In this document: positions 1-12,800 of the stretch, one piece after another
Layout of the letters: each line of letters opens with the position of its first letter
Numbering within the stretch: the stretch's first letter is position 1
NCBI RefSeq assembly: GCF_964355755.1
Contig: NC_092674.1
Span: 191,001-255,000 of the forward strand
Source of the DNA: Antedon mediterranea
Taxonomy: Eukaryota; Echinodermata; Crinoidea; Comatulida; Antedonidae
Reading direction: 5' to 3'
DNA length: 64,000 nucleotides
The notes under the pieces: model-generated
What the model was told of the DNA's origin: nothing
Seen by the model: the letters and a program-made list of their open reading frames with translations, nothing else
Database searches by the model: none
Program-made: the position numbers and the translations under genes

Positions 1-780
1 TATAATGACCGAATGGGTGAAGTTCTGAGTAATTGCTATTGATGTACATATATTATATAATGATCGAATGGGTGAAGTTCTGAGTAATTGCTATTGATGT
101 ACATATATTATATAATGATCGAATGGGTGAAGTTCTGAGTAATTGCTATGCTATTGATGTACATATACTATATAATGATCGAATGGGTGAAGTTCTGAGT
201 AATTGCTATTGATGTACATATACTATATAATGATCGAATGGGTGAAGTTCTGAGTAATTGCTATTGATGTACATATATTATATAATGATCGAATGGGTGA
301 AGTTCTGAGTAATTGCTATTGATGTACATATATTATATAATGATCGAATGGGTGAAGTTCTGAGTAATTGCTATTGATGTACATATATTATATAATGATC
401 GAATGGGTGAAGTTCTGAGTAATTGCTATTGATGTACATATACTATATAATGATCGAATGGGTGAAGTTCTGAGTAATTGCTATTGATGTACATATATTA
501 TATAATGATCGAATGGGTGAAGTTCTGAGTAATTGCTATTGATGTACATATATTATATAATGATCGAATGGGTGAAGTTCTGAGTAATTGCTATTGATGT
601 ACATATACTATATAATGATCGAATGGGTGAAGTTCTGAGTAATTGCTATTGATGTACATATATTATATAATGATCGAATGGGTGAAGTTCTGAGTAATTG
701 CTATTGATGTACATATATTATATAATGATCGAATGGGTGAAGTTCTGAGTAATTGCTATTGATGTACATATATTATATAA
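1..780. repeat. 55-bp tandem repeat array (about 14 copies, continues past the left edge)
   Basis: The same 55-bp unit recurs head to tail from base 1 to about 780, with small changes such as tatatta/tatacta and one 5-bp internal expansion near 150. It stops about 38 bp before the first recognisable ALG9 exon, so it lies in an upstream ALG9 intron. The left boundary is outside the window. No coding potential is seen. Confidence 0.95.
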
Positions 781-817
781 TTGCATAACTAACAAATAGT
801 ATCTATTATAATTACAG

Positions 818-3800
818 TTACATTATGTGTTGTTTGGTAAAGGCTTCCAAACCTGGGAATATTCACCCACTTATGCAATAAGATCATATGCATACATTCT
901 GCTACATTCCTTACCTGGACACCTGCACTCACTTTTACTTCAAGCCAATAGGGTAAGCAAATCACAACTTTTAAGCAAGATATTTGGTTATAAGTAATTG
1001 TAATTAAATTCAAATGTTTATATAAGTTATAAATTGTCAACTGGTTTTATTATTTTTTTATACTAAATATTTGAATTGTAACTTTCTTCTCTTTTTTATG
1101 TTTCTGTTGAATAGGTTTTAGTATTTTATTTTATTCGATGTGTTTTGGGAATGATTTGTGCATTGTGTGAGGTGTATTTTTACCGGTAAGTGGATTATAT
1201 TTTTTATATTTCAACATTCAATTGGTTCAAAATAAATAAAAAAGAATTGTTAACTATTAATTTTAAAAAACAATGAAGTAAATTAAATAATCAAAGTCAG
1301 TGAAATAATGCTGTACTATTCACCCCTTTAAATGAGGCTTTAAATAATAATGTTGTACTATTCACCCCTTTAAATGAGGCTTTAAATAATAATGTTGTAC
1401 TATTCACCCCTTTAAATGAGGCTTTAAATAATAATGCTGTACTATTCACCCCTTTAAATGAGGCTTTAAATAATAATGTTGTACTATTCACGCCTTTAAA
1501 TGAGGCTTTAAATAATAATGTTGTACTATTCACCCTTTTAAATGAGGCTTTAAATAATAATGTTGTACTATTCACCCCTTTAAATGAGGCTTTAAATAAT
1601 AATGCTGTACTATTCACCCCTTTAAATGAGGCTTTAAATAATAATGTTGTACTATTCACCCCTTTAAATGAGGCTTTAAATAATAATGTTGTACTATTCA
1701 CCCCTATAATGAGGCTTTAAATAATAATGTTGTACTATTCACCCCTTTAAATGAGGCTTTAAATAATAATGCTGTACTATTCACCCCTTTAAATGAGGCT
1801 TTAAATAATAATGTTGTACTATTCACCCCTTTAAATGAGGCTTTAAATAATAATGTTGTACTATTCACCCCTTTAAATGAGGCTTTAAATAATAATGTTG
1901 TACTATACACCCCTTTAAATGAGGCTTTAAATAATAATGCTGTACTATTCACCCCTTTAAATGAGGCTTTAAATAATAATGTTGTACTATTCACCCCTTT
2001 AAATGAGGCTTTAAATAATAATGTTGTACTATTCACCCCTATAATGAGGCTTTAAATAATAATGTTGTACTATTCACCCCTTTAAATGAGGCTTTAAATA
2101 ATAATGCTGTACTATTCACCCCTTTAAATGAGGCTTTAAATAATAATGTTGTACTATTCACCCCTTTAAATGAGGCTTTAAATAATAATGTTGTACTATT
2201 CACCCCTTTAAATGAGGCTTTAAATAATAATGTTGTACTATTCACCCCTTTAAATGAGGCTTTAAATAATAATGTTGTACTATTCACCCCTTTAAATGAG
2301 GCTTTAAATAATAATGCTGTACTATTCACCCCTTTAAATGAGGCTTTAAATAATAATGTTGTACTATTCACCCCTTTAAATGAGGCTTTAAATAATAATG
2401 TTGTACTATTCACCCCTTTAAATGAGGCTTTAAATAATAATGTTGTACTATTCACCCCTTTAAATGAGGCTTTAAATAATAATGTTGTACTATTCACCCC
2501 TTTAAATGAGGCTTTAAATAATAATGTTGTACTACTACTATTCACCCCTTTAAATGAGGCTTTAAATAATAATGTTGTACTATTCACCCCTTTAAATGAG
2601 GCTTTAAATAATAATGTTGTACTATTCACCCCTTTAAATGAGGCTTTAAATAATAATGTTGTACTATTCACCCCTTTAAATGAGGCTTTAAATAATAATG
2701 TTGTACTATTCACCCCTTTAAATGAGGCTTTAAATAATAATGTTGTACTATTCACCCCTTTAAATGAGGCCTTAAATAATAATGTTGTACTATTCACCCC
2801 TTTAAATGAGGCTTTAAATAATAATGTTGTACTATTCACCCCTTTAAATGAGGCTTTAAATAATAATGTACTATTCACCCCTTTAAATGAGGCTTTAAAT
2901 AAAACCATTTTATGTATGTATTTTGGAAGTATCATTTTATTTTCAATTGTTAATATGTTTATGGAATGTCTGTATTTTAGGGGTGTTTGTAAAGCATTTG
3001 GTGCAAATATTGGCAGATTTGCTCTGTTATTTCTTTTGTTAAGTACGGGAATGTTTATTTCAAGTACTGGTAGGTTCCTATTCAATTCTAATTTAATTAT
3101 TTGATATTGATGATAAACTTTATTTCAGCAATATAAAAGCCATATAATTTTAATAGCAAAAACATCATTGAAATACACACACAAAAAGTTGAGCCTCAAA
3201 TATTGTTAGCTGTACTGATGGCCAGTTTTCTAGTTTGTTTGTACCATCTCTCACAATGTTTTTCTATAATATTCATAAAATGGCACTGCAACTTCATGTG
3301 AGTAATTGGCCCAAAGGTTACTATAATATGGTACCATAGACACAGAATACACTACTTATCTTCTTCTTTGAAGTGAAAGTTAAAGATATTTTGTAATTCA
3401 TAATTTTTACTATGAATTTGTTGATCATGTGACAATAAAAATATCTTGTACAACAAAATTGAGTAATAGTTTTTATTTTCAGCATTTATACCTAGTAGCT
3501 TCTCAATGTTTCATTTTCAGCATTTATACCTAGTAGCTTCTCAATGTTTCATTTTCAGCATTTATACCTAGTAGCTTCTCAATGTATATGACTATGATAT
3601 CAATTGGTGGATGGTTTTTGGGCAATATTCCGGTAAGCAAAAATCTATTTTGCTATAAGATTTCTCATTTTAATTTACAATTAAATTTTAAAAAAGCATA
3701 GAGATACTGTATTATAGTGAACTATTCACTATAATATCTCTATGATTTGAGGAACTATTACTTGTTTCTTTTTTAGGTTGCGATATTAGCAACAGCATTG

Positions 3801-6800
3801 AGCACATTTGTCAGCTGGCCATTTGCTTGCATTATTGGGTAAAATTGCTTATTATTTCTATAGTTTTAAAAAGAAATGTTAGTTCATGATTGGTATTATG
3901 GTGTGTTGTATTAGTTCATGATTGGTATAGAGTATTACGGTGTGTTGTATTAGTTCATGATTGGTATAGAGTATTACGGTGTGTTGTATTAGTTCCTGAA
4001 TGGTATAGAGTATTACGGTGTGTTGTATTAGTTCATGATTGGTATAGATTATTACGGTGTGTTGCATTAGTTCCTGATTGGTATAGAGTATTACGGTGTG
4101 TTGCATTAGTTCCTGATTGGTATAGAGTATTACGGTGTGTTGCATTAGTTCCTGATTGGTATAGAGTATTACGGTGTGTTGTATTAGTTCCTGATTGGTA
4201 TAGAGTATTACGGTGTGTTGCATTAGTTCCTGAATGGTATAGAGTATTACGGTGTGTTGTATTAGTTCATGATTGGTATAGAGTATTACGGTGTGTTGTA
4301 TTAGTTCCTGATTGGTATAGAGTATTACGGTGTGTTGCATTAGTTCCTGAATGGTATAGAGTATTACGGTGTGTTTTATTAGTTCCTGATTGGTATAGAG
4401 TATTACGGTGTGTTGTATTAGTTCATGATTGGTATAGAGTATTACGGTGTGTTGTATTAGTTCATGATTGGTATAGAGTATTACGGTGTGTTGTATTAGT
4501 TCATGATTGGTATAGAGTATTACGGTGTGTTGTATTACTTCCTGATTGGTATAGAGTATTACGGTGTGTTGTATTAGTTCATGATTGGTATAGAGTATTA
4601 CGGTGTGTTGTATTAGTTCCTGAATGGTATAGAGTATTACGGTGTGTTGTATTAGTTCATGATTGGTATAGAGTATTACGGTGTGTTGCATTAGTTCATG
4701 ATTGGTATAGAGTATTACGGTGTGTTGTATTAGTTCCTGAATGGTATAGAGTATTACGGTGTGTTGTATTAGTTCCTGATTGGTATAGAGTATTACGGTG
4801 TGTTGTATTAGTTCCTGATTGGTATAGAGTATTACGGTGTGTTGCATTAGTTCCTGATTGGTATAGAATATTACGGTGTGTTGTATTAGTTCCTGAATGG
4901 TATAGAGTATTACGGTGTGTTGTATTAGTTCATGATTGGTATAGAGTATTACGGTGTGTTGCATTAGTTCATGATTGGTATAGAGTATTACGGTGTGTTG
5001 TATTAGTTCATGATTGGTATAGAGTATTACGGTGTGTTGTATTAGTTCATGATTGGTATAGAGTATTACGGTGTGTTGCATTAGTTCATGATTGGTATAG
5101 AGTATTACGGTGTGTTGTATTAGTTCCTGATTGGTATAGAGTATTACGGTGTGTTGCATTAGTTCCTGAATGGTATAGAGTATTACGGTGTGTTTTATTA
5201 GTTCCTGATTGGTATAGAGTATTACGGTGTGTTGTATTAGTTCCTGATTGGTATAGAGTATTACGGTGTGTTGTATTAGTTCATGATTGGTATAGAGTAT
5301 TACGGTGTGTTGTATTAGTTCCTGATTGGTATAGAGTATTACGGTGTGTTGCATTAGTTCATGATTGGTATAGAGTATTACGGTGTGTTGTATTAGTTCC
5401 TGATTGGTATAGAGTATTACGGTGTGTTGTATTAGTTCCTGATTGGTATAGAGTATTACGGTGTGTTGCATTAGTTCCTGATTGGTATAGAGTATTACGG
5501 TGTGTTGTATTAGTTCATGATTGGTATAGAGTATTACGGTGTGTTGTATTAGTTCCTGATTGGTATAGAGTATTACGGTGTGTTGCATTAGTTCCTGATT
5601 GGTATAGAGTATTACGGTGTGTTGTATTAGTTCATGATTGGTATAGAGTATTACGGTGTGTTGTATTAGTTCATGATTGGTATAGAGTATTACGGTGTGT
5701 TGTATTAGTTCATGATTGGTATAGAGTATTACGGTGTGTTGTATTAGTTCCTGATTGGTATAGAGTATTACGGTGTGTTGTATTAGTTCATGATTGGTAT
5801 AGAGTATTACGGTGTGTTGTATTAGTTCCTGATTGGTATAGAGTATTACAGTGTGTTGTATTAGTTCATGATTGGTATAGAGTATTACGGTGTGTTGTAT
5901 TACTTGCTGATTGGTATAGAGTATTATGGTGTGTTGTATTACTTGCTGATTGGTATAGAGTATTACGGTGTGTTGCATTAGTTCATGATTGGTATAGATT
6001 ATTACGGTGTGTTGTATTAGTTCCTGATTGGTATAGAGTATTATGGTGTGTTGTATTAGTTCATGATTGGTATAGAGTATTACGGTGTGTTGCATTAGTT
6101 CATGATTGGTATAGAGTATTACAGTGTGTTGTATTACTTGCTGATTGGTATAGAGTATTACGGTGTGTTGTATTAGTTCCTGATTGGTATAGAGTATTAC
6201 GGTGTGTTTTATTAGTTCATGATTGGTATAGAGTATTACGGTGTGTTGTATTACTTGCTGATTGGTATAGAGTATTACGGTGTGTTGTATTAGTTCCTGA
6301 TTGGTATAGAGTATTACGGTGTGTTGTATTAGTTCATGATTGGTATAGAGTATTACGGTGTGTTGTATTACTTGCTGATTGGTATAGAGTATTATGGTGT
6401 GTTGTATTACTTGCTGATTGGTATAGAGTATTACGGTGTGTTGTATTAGTTCCTGATTGGTATAGAGTATTACGGTGTGTTGTATTAGTTCCTGAATGGT
6501 ATAGAGTATTACGGTGTGTTGCATTAGTTCATGATTGGTATAGAGTATTACGGTGTGTTGTATTACTTGCTGATTGGTATAGAGTATTACGGTGTGTTGT
6601 ATTAGTTCCTGATTGGTATAGAGTATTACGGTGTGTTTTATTAGTTCCTGATTGGTATAGAGTATTACGGTGTGTTGTATTAGTTCATGATTGGTATAGA
6701 GTATTACGGTGTGTTGTATTACTTGCTGATTGGTATAGAGTATTATGGTGTGTTGTATTACTTGCTGATTGGTATAGAGTATTACGGTGTGTTGTATTAG

Positions 6801-9800
6801 TTCATGATTGGTATAGAGTATTACGGTGTGTTGTATTAGTTCATGATTGGTATAGAGTATTACGGTGTGTTGTATTACTTGCTGATTGGTATAGAGTATT
6901 ACGGTGTGTTGCATTAGTTCCTGATTGGTATAGAGTATTATGGTGTGTTGTATTACTTGCTGATTGGTATAGAGTATTACGGTGTGTTGTATTAGTTCCT
7001 GATTGGTATAGAGTATTACGGTGTGTTGTATTAGTTCCTGATTGGTATAGAGTATTACGGTGTGTTGTATTAGTTCATGATTGGTATAGAGTATTACGGT
7101 GTGTTGTATTAGTTCATGATTGGTATAGAGTATTACGGTGTGTTGTATTAGTTCCTGATTGGTATAGATTATTACGGTGTGTTGCATTAGTTCATGATTG
7201 GTATAGAGTATTACGGTGTGTTGTATTACTTGCTGATTGGTATAGAGTATTATGGTGTGTTGTATTACTTCATGATTGGTATAGAGTATTACGGTGTGTT
7301 GTATTAGTTCATGATTGGTATAGAGTATTACAGTGTGTTGTATTAGTTCCTGATTGGTATAGAGTATTACGGTGTGTTGTATTAGTTCATGATTGGTATA
7401 GAGTATTACGGTGTGTTGTATTAGTTCCTGATTGGTATAGAGTATTACGGTGTGTTGTATTAGTTCCTGATTGGTATAGAGTATTACGGTGTGTTGTATT
7501 AGTTCCTGATTGGTATAGAGTATTATGGTGTGTTGTATTAGTTCATGATTGGTATAGAGTATTACAGTGTGTTGTATTAGTTCATGATTGGTATAGAGTA
7601 TTACAGTGTGTTGTATTAGTTCATGATTGGTATAGAGTATTACAGTGTGTTGTATTAGTTCCTGATTGGTATAGAGTATTACAGTGTGTTGTATTAGTTC
7701 ATGATTGGTATAGAGTATTACAGTGTGTTGTATTAGTTCATGATTGGTATAGAGTATTACAGTGTGTTGTATTAGTTCATGATTGGTATAGAGTATTACA
7801 GTGTGTTGTATTAGTTCATGATTGGTATAGAGTATTACAGTGTGTTGTATTAGTTCATGATTGGTATAGAGTATTACAGTGTGTTGTATTAGTTCATGAT
7901 TGGTATAGAGTATTACAGTGTGTTGTATTAGTTCCTGATTGGTATAGAGTATTACAGTGTGTTGTATTAGTTCATGATTGGTATAGAGTATTACAGTGTG
8001 TTGTATTAGTTCATGATTGGTATAGAGTATTACAGTGTGTTGTATTAGTTCATGATTGGTATAGAGTATTACGGTGTGTTGTATTAGTTCATGATTGGTA
8101 TAGAGTATTACGGTGTGTTGCATTAGTTCATGAATGGTATAGAGTATTACAGTGTGTTGTATTAGTTCATGATTGGTATAGAGTATTACAGTGTGTTGTA
8201 TTAGTTCATGATTGGTATAGAGTATTACGGTGTGTTGTATTAGTTCCTGATTGGTATAGAGTATTATGGTGTGTTGTATTAGTTCATGATTGGTATAGAG
8301 TATTACAGTGTGTTGTATTAGTTCATGATTGGTATAGAGTATTACGGTGTGTTGTATTAGTTCCTGATTGGTATAGAGTATTACGGTGTGTTGCATTAGT
8401 TCATGATTGGTATAGAGTATTACGGTGTGTTGTATTAGTTCATGATTGGTATAGATTATTACGGTGTGTTGTATTAGTTCCTGATTGGTATAGAGTATTA
8501 CGGTGTGTTGTATTAGTTCATGATTGGTATAGAGTATTACGGTGTGTTGTATTAGTTCATGATTGGTATAGAGTATTACGGTGTGTTGTATTACTTGCTG
8601 ATTGGTATAGAGTATTACGGTGTGTTGTATTAGTTCCTGATTGGTATAGAGTATTACGGTGTGTTGTATTAGTTCCTGATTGGTATAGAGTATTACGGTG
8701 TGTTGTATTAGTTCCTGATTGGTATAGAGTATTATGGTGTGTTGTATTAGTTCATGATTGGTATAGAGTATTACAGTGTGTTGTATTAGTTCATGATTGG
8801 TATAGAGTATTACAGTGTGTTGTATTAGTTCATGATTGGTATAGAGTATTACAGTGTGTTGTATTAGTTCCTGATTGGTATAGAGTATTACAGTGTGTTG
8901 TATTAGTTCATGATTGGTATAGAGTATTACAGTGTGTTGTATTAGTTCATGATTGGTATAGAGTATTACAGTGTGTTGTATTAGTTCATGATTGGTATAG
9001 AGTATTACAGTGTGTTGTATTAGTTCATGATTGGTATAGAGTATTACAGTGTGTTGTATTAGTTCATGATTGGTATAGAGTATTACAGTGTGTTGTATTA
9101 GTTCATGATTGGTATAGAGTATTACAGTGTGTTGTATTAGTTCCTGATTGGTATAGAGTATTACAGTGTGTTGTATTAGTTCATGATTGGTATAGAGTAT
9201 TACAGTGTGTTGTATTAGTTCATGATTGGTATAGAGTATTACAGTGTGTTGTATTAGTTCATGATTGGTATAGAGTATTACGGTGTGTTGTATTAGTTCA
9301 TGATTGGTATAGAGTATTACGGTGTGTTGCATTAGTTCATGAATGGTATAGAGTATTACAGTGTGTTGTATTAGTTCATGATTGGTATAGAGTATTACAG
9401 TGTGTTGTATTAGTTCATGATTGGTATAGAGTATTACGGTGTGTTGTATTAGTTCCTGATTGGTATAGAGTATTATGGTGTGTTGTATTAGTTCATGATT
9501 GGTATAGAGTATTACAGTGTGTTGTATTAGTTCATGATTGGTATAGAGTATTACGGTGTGTTGTATTAGTTCCTGATTGGTATAGAGTATTACGGTGTGT
9601 TGCATTAGTTCATGATTGGTATAGAGTATTACGGTGTGTTGTATTAGTTCATGATTGGTATAGATTATTACGGTGTGTTGTATTAGTTCCTGATTGGTAT
9701 AGAGTATTACGGTGTGTTGTATTAGTTCATGATTGGTATAGAGTATTACGGTGTGTTGTATTAGTTCATGATTGGTATAGAGTATTACGGTGTGTTGTAT

Positions 9801-12800
9801 TACTTGCTGATTGGTATAGAGTATTACGGTGTGTTGTATTAGTTCCTGATTGGTATAGAGTATTACGGTGTGTTTTATTAGTTCATGATTGGTATAGAGT
9901 ATTACGGTGTGTTTTATTAGTTCATGATTGGTATAGAGTATTACGGTGTGTTGTATTAGTTCATGATTGGTATAGAGTATTACGGTGTGTTGTATTAGTT
10001 CCTGATTGGTATAGAGTATTACTAGGGATACCGAGAGCTGACTCCATTTTCATTACCACGATTAAACAGCGCGCACGTTACTATGCGCGCAATGTCATTG
10101 ACGCGGTATTTTTTTACTTTGGTAAACACTTTTTATTAGGTAATTATTCTGAAAATAAATTAATTATGAAAATATCCTTTTGAGTAAATATTCATTTACC
10201 TATTATTCTATAAGATCAAGTATTTTTTATTTCCATTTCATTCAACCAAAAATGTTAATATAGTGGTTAAAAGATCGTTATCGCCTAGCGCGTATAGCTT
10301 TTGTTTACTACGAAACCCTCGGAAGGCTCAATGACCTACCATTTTCAACCTTATTTTTGTAGTTGAGCCTCTTATGACCTCAAAATGTATTTTATTCCTA
10401 CACCAAGATAATATAGTTCCACACACCATGTGCTTGTTACTAAGAAAAATATTAATTTTAAGTGCTAAAAAAACAGTTTTATCCCGATATGAGGTCTATA
10501 TAATTCGAATAGTTCATAGTAACAGCCCATATACCATGAAAAATAGCTGTTTTGTCCATTTTAAAAATAATTTTTGGAAAATTCCGAGAGGCTCAACTAC
10601 AAAAACGCCATTTTATGGTATGATGTCATCGCAAGCCAATCAAACCTTCGCATTCGACCGCTCCGCATGTCTCACGGTTGAACGATTTTGGATTCTCGCC
10701 CTTTGATTGGTTGACGCGAATCAACACACAGCGGAATAATTTTCTCGCAAGTGCCGTGAAGTCACATGGTGTCAGGCCTGTCCAATTACACGGGAAAATA
10801 ATGCATTGAAATTCTTCGAATGAGGTTAAATAAACACTCTTTTTTATATAATAAATAAGTACTATCATATTTGATTGAATTTTACAATGTTGATATACAA
10901 AATATATTACTTAAAACCGTGATTTTATATAATTATTTTTACGAAAAATGACTAGTTCATACAATTGTCGACTGGGGGCGCAATTTGTTTACATCATTCG
11001 TGGCTAAAAACGATCATTTTCGGCGATGTTTTAAACCCTATATTTCGAAAACTACAAGTCATATTTTCATAATTCTTTCTTTATTATAATATTGATACAA
11101 AATACTAACAGGCAATGTATAATTTGTTTGCAAAATATTAACTTTTAATTTTACATCGTTATCCCTAGTATTACGGTGTGTTGCATTAGTTCCTGAATGG
11201 TATAGAGTATTACGGTGTGTTTTATTAGTTCCTGATTGGTATAGAGTATTACGGTGTGTTGTATTAGTTCATGATTGGTATAGAGTATTACGGTGTGTTG
11301 TATTACTTGCTGATTGGTATAGATTATTACAGTGTGTTGTATTAGTTCATGATTGGTATAGAGTATTACGGTGTGTTGTATTAGTTCATGATTGGTATAG
11401 ATTATTACGGTGTGTTGTATTAGTTCATGATTGGTATAGAGTATTACGGTGTGTTGTATTAGTTCATGATTGGTATAGAGTATTACGGTGTGTTGTATTA
11501 CTTGCTGATTGGTATAGAGTATTACGGTGTGTTGTATTAGTTCATGATTGGTATAGATTATTACGGTGTGTTGTATTAGTTCCTGATTGGTATAGAGTAT
11601 TACGGTGTGTTGTATTAGTTCATGATTGGTATAGAGTATTATGGTGTGTTGTATTACTTGCTGATTGGTATAGAGTATTACGGTGTGTTGTATTAGTTCC
11701 TGATTGGTATAGAGTATTACGGTGTGTTGTATTAGTTCCTGATTGGTATAGAGTATTACGGTGTGTTGTATTAGTTCATGATTGGTATAGAGTATTACGG
11801 TGTGTTGTATTAGTTCCTGATTGGTATAGATTATTACGGTGTGTTGTATTAGTTCATGATTGGTATAGAGTATTACGGTGTGTTGTATTAGTTCATGATT
11901 GGTATAGAGTATTACGGTGTGTTGTATTAGTTCATGATTGGTATAGAGTATTACGGTGTGTTGTATTAGTTCATGATTGGTATAGAGTATTACGGTGTGT
12001 TGTATTAGTTCATGATTGGTATAGAGTATTACGGTGTGTTGTATTAGTTCCTGATTGGTATAGAGTATTACGGTGTGTTGTATTAGTTCCTGAATGGTAT
12101 AGAGTATTACGGTGTGTTTTATTAGTTCCTGATTGGTATAGAGTATTACGGTGTGTTGTATTACTTGCTGATTGGTATAGAGTATTACGGTGTGTTTTAT
12201 TAGTTCCTGATTGGTATAGATTATTACGGTGTGTTGTATTAGTTCCTGAATGGTATAGAGTATTACGGTGTGTTTTATTAGTTCCTGATTGGTATAGAGT
12301 ATTACGGTGTGTTGTATTACTTGCTGATTGGTATAGAGTATTACGGTGTGTTTTATTAGTTCCTGATTGGTATAGAGTATTACGGTGTGTTGTATTAGTT
12401 CCTGATTGGTATAGAGTATTACGGTGTGTTGTATTAGTTCATGATTGGTATAGAGTATTACGGTGTGTTGTATTACTTCATGATTGGTATAGAGTATTAC
12501 GGTGTGTTGTATTAGTTCCTGAATGGTATAGAGTATTACGGTGTGTTTTATTAGTTCCTGATTGGTATAGAGTATTACGGTGTGTTGTATTACTTGCTGA
12601 TTGGTATAGAGTATTACGGTGTGTTTTATTAGTTCCTGAATGGTATAGAGTATTACGGTGTGTTGTATTAGTTCCTGATTGGTATAGAGTATTACGGTGT
12701 GTTGTATTACTTGCTGATTGGTATAGAGTATTACGGTGTGTTTTATTAGTTCCTGATTGGTATAGATTATTACGGTGTGTTGTATTAGTTCCTGATTGGT

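Noticed and set aside
1-780. CRISPR-like array, also considered for the other regular repeats
   Set aside because: Units are contiguous tandem copies with no variable spacers, and the context is a eukaryotic intron.
1297-3085. Minus-strand repetitive frames (NSTTLLFKASFKGV repeats)
   Set aside because: The 42-bp intronic array read as protein. One frame even overlaps ALG9 exon 3 on the opposite strand.
3879-9605. A - strand frame of about 1,900 codons (QHTVILYTNHELI repeats)
   Set aside because: The same satellite on the other strand; a consequence of a stop-free unit whose length is divisible by three.
3890-10183. A + strand frame of about 2,100 codons made of a 13-residue repeat (CVVLVHDWYRVLR type)
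   Set aside because: It is the 39-bp satellite read in one frame. The minus strand is equally open, the array lies inside an ALG9 intron, and the end of the frame simply runs into the inserted TIR element.
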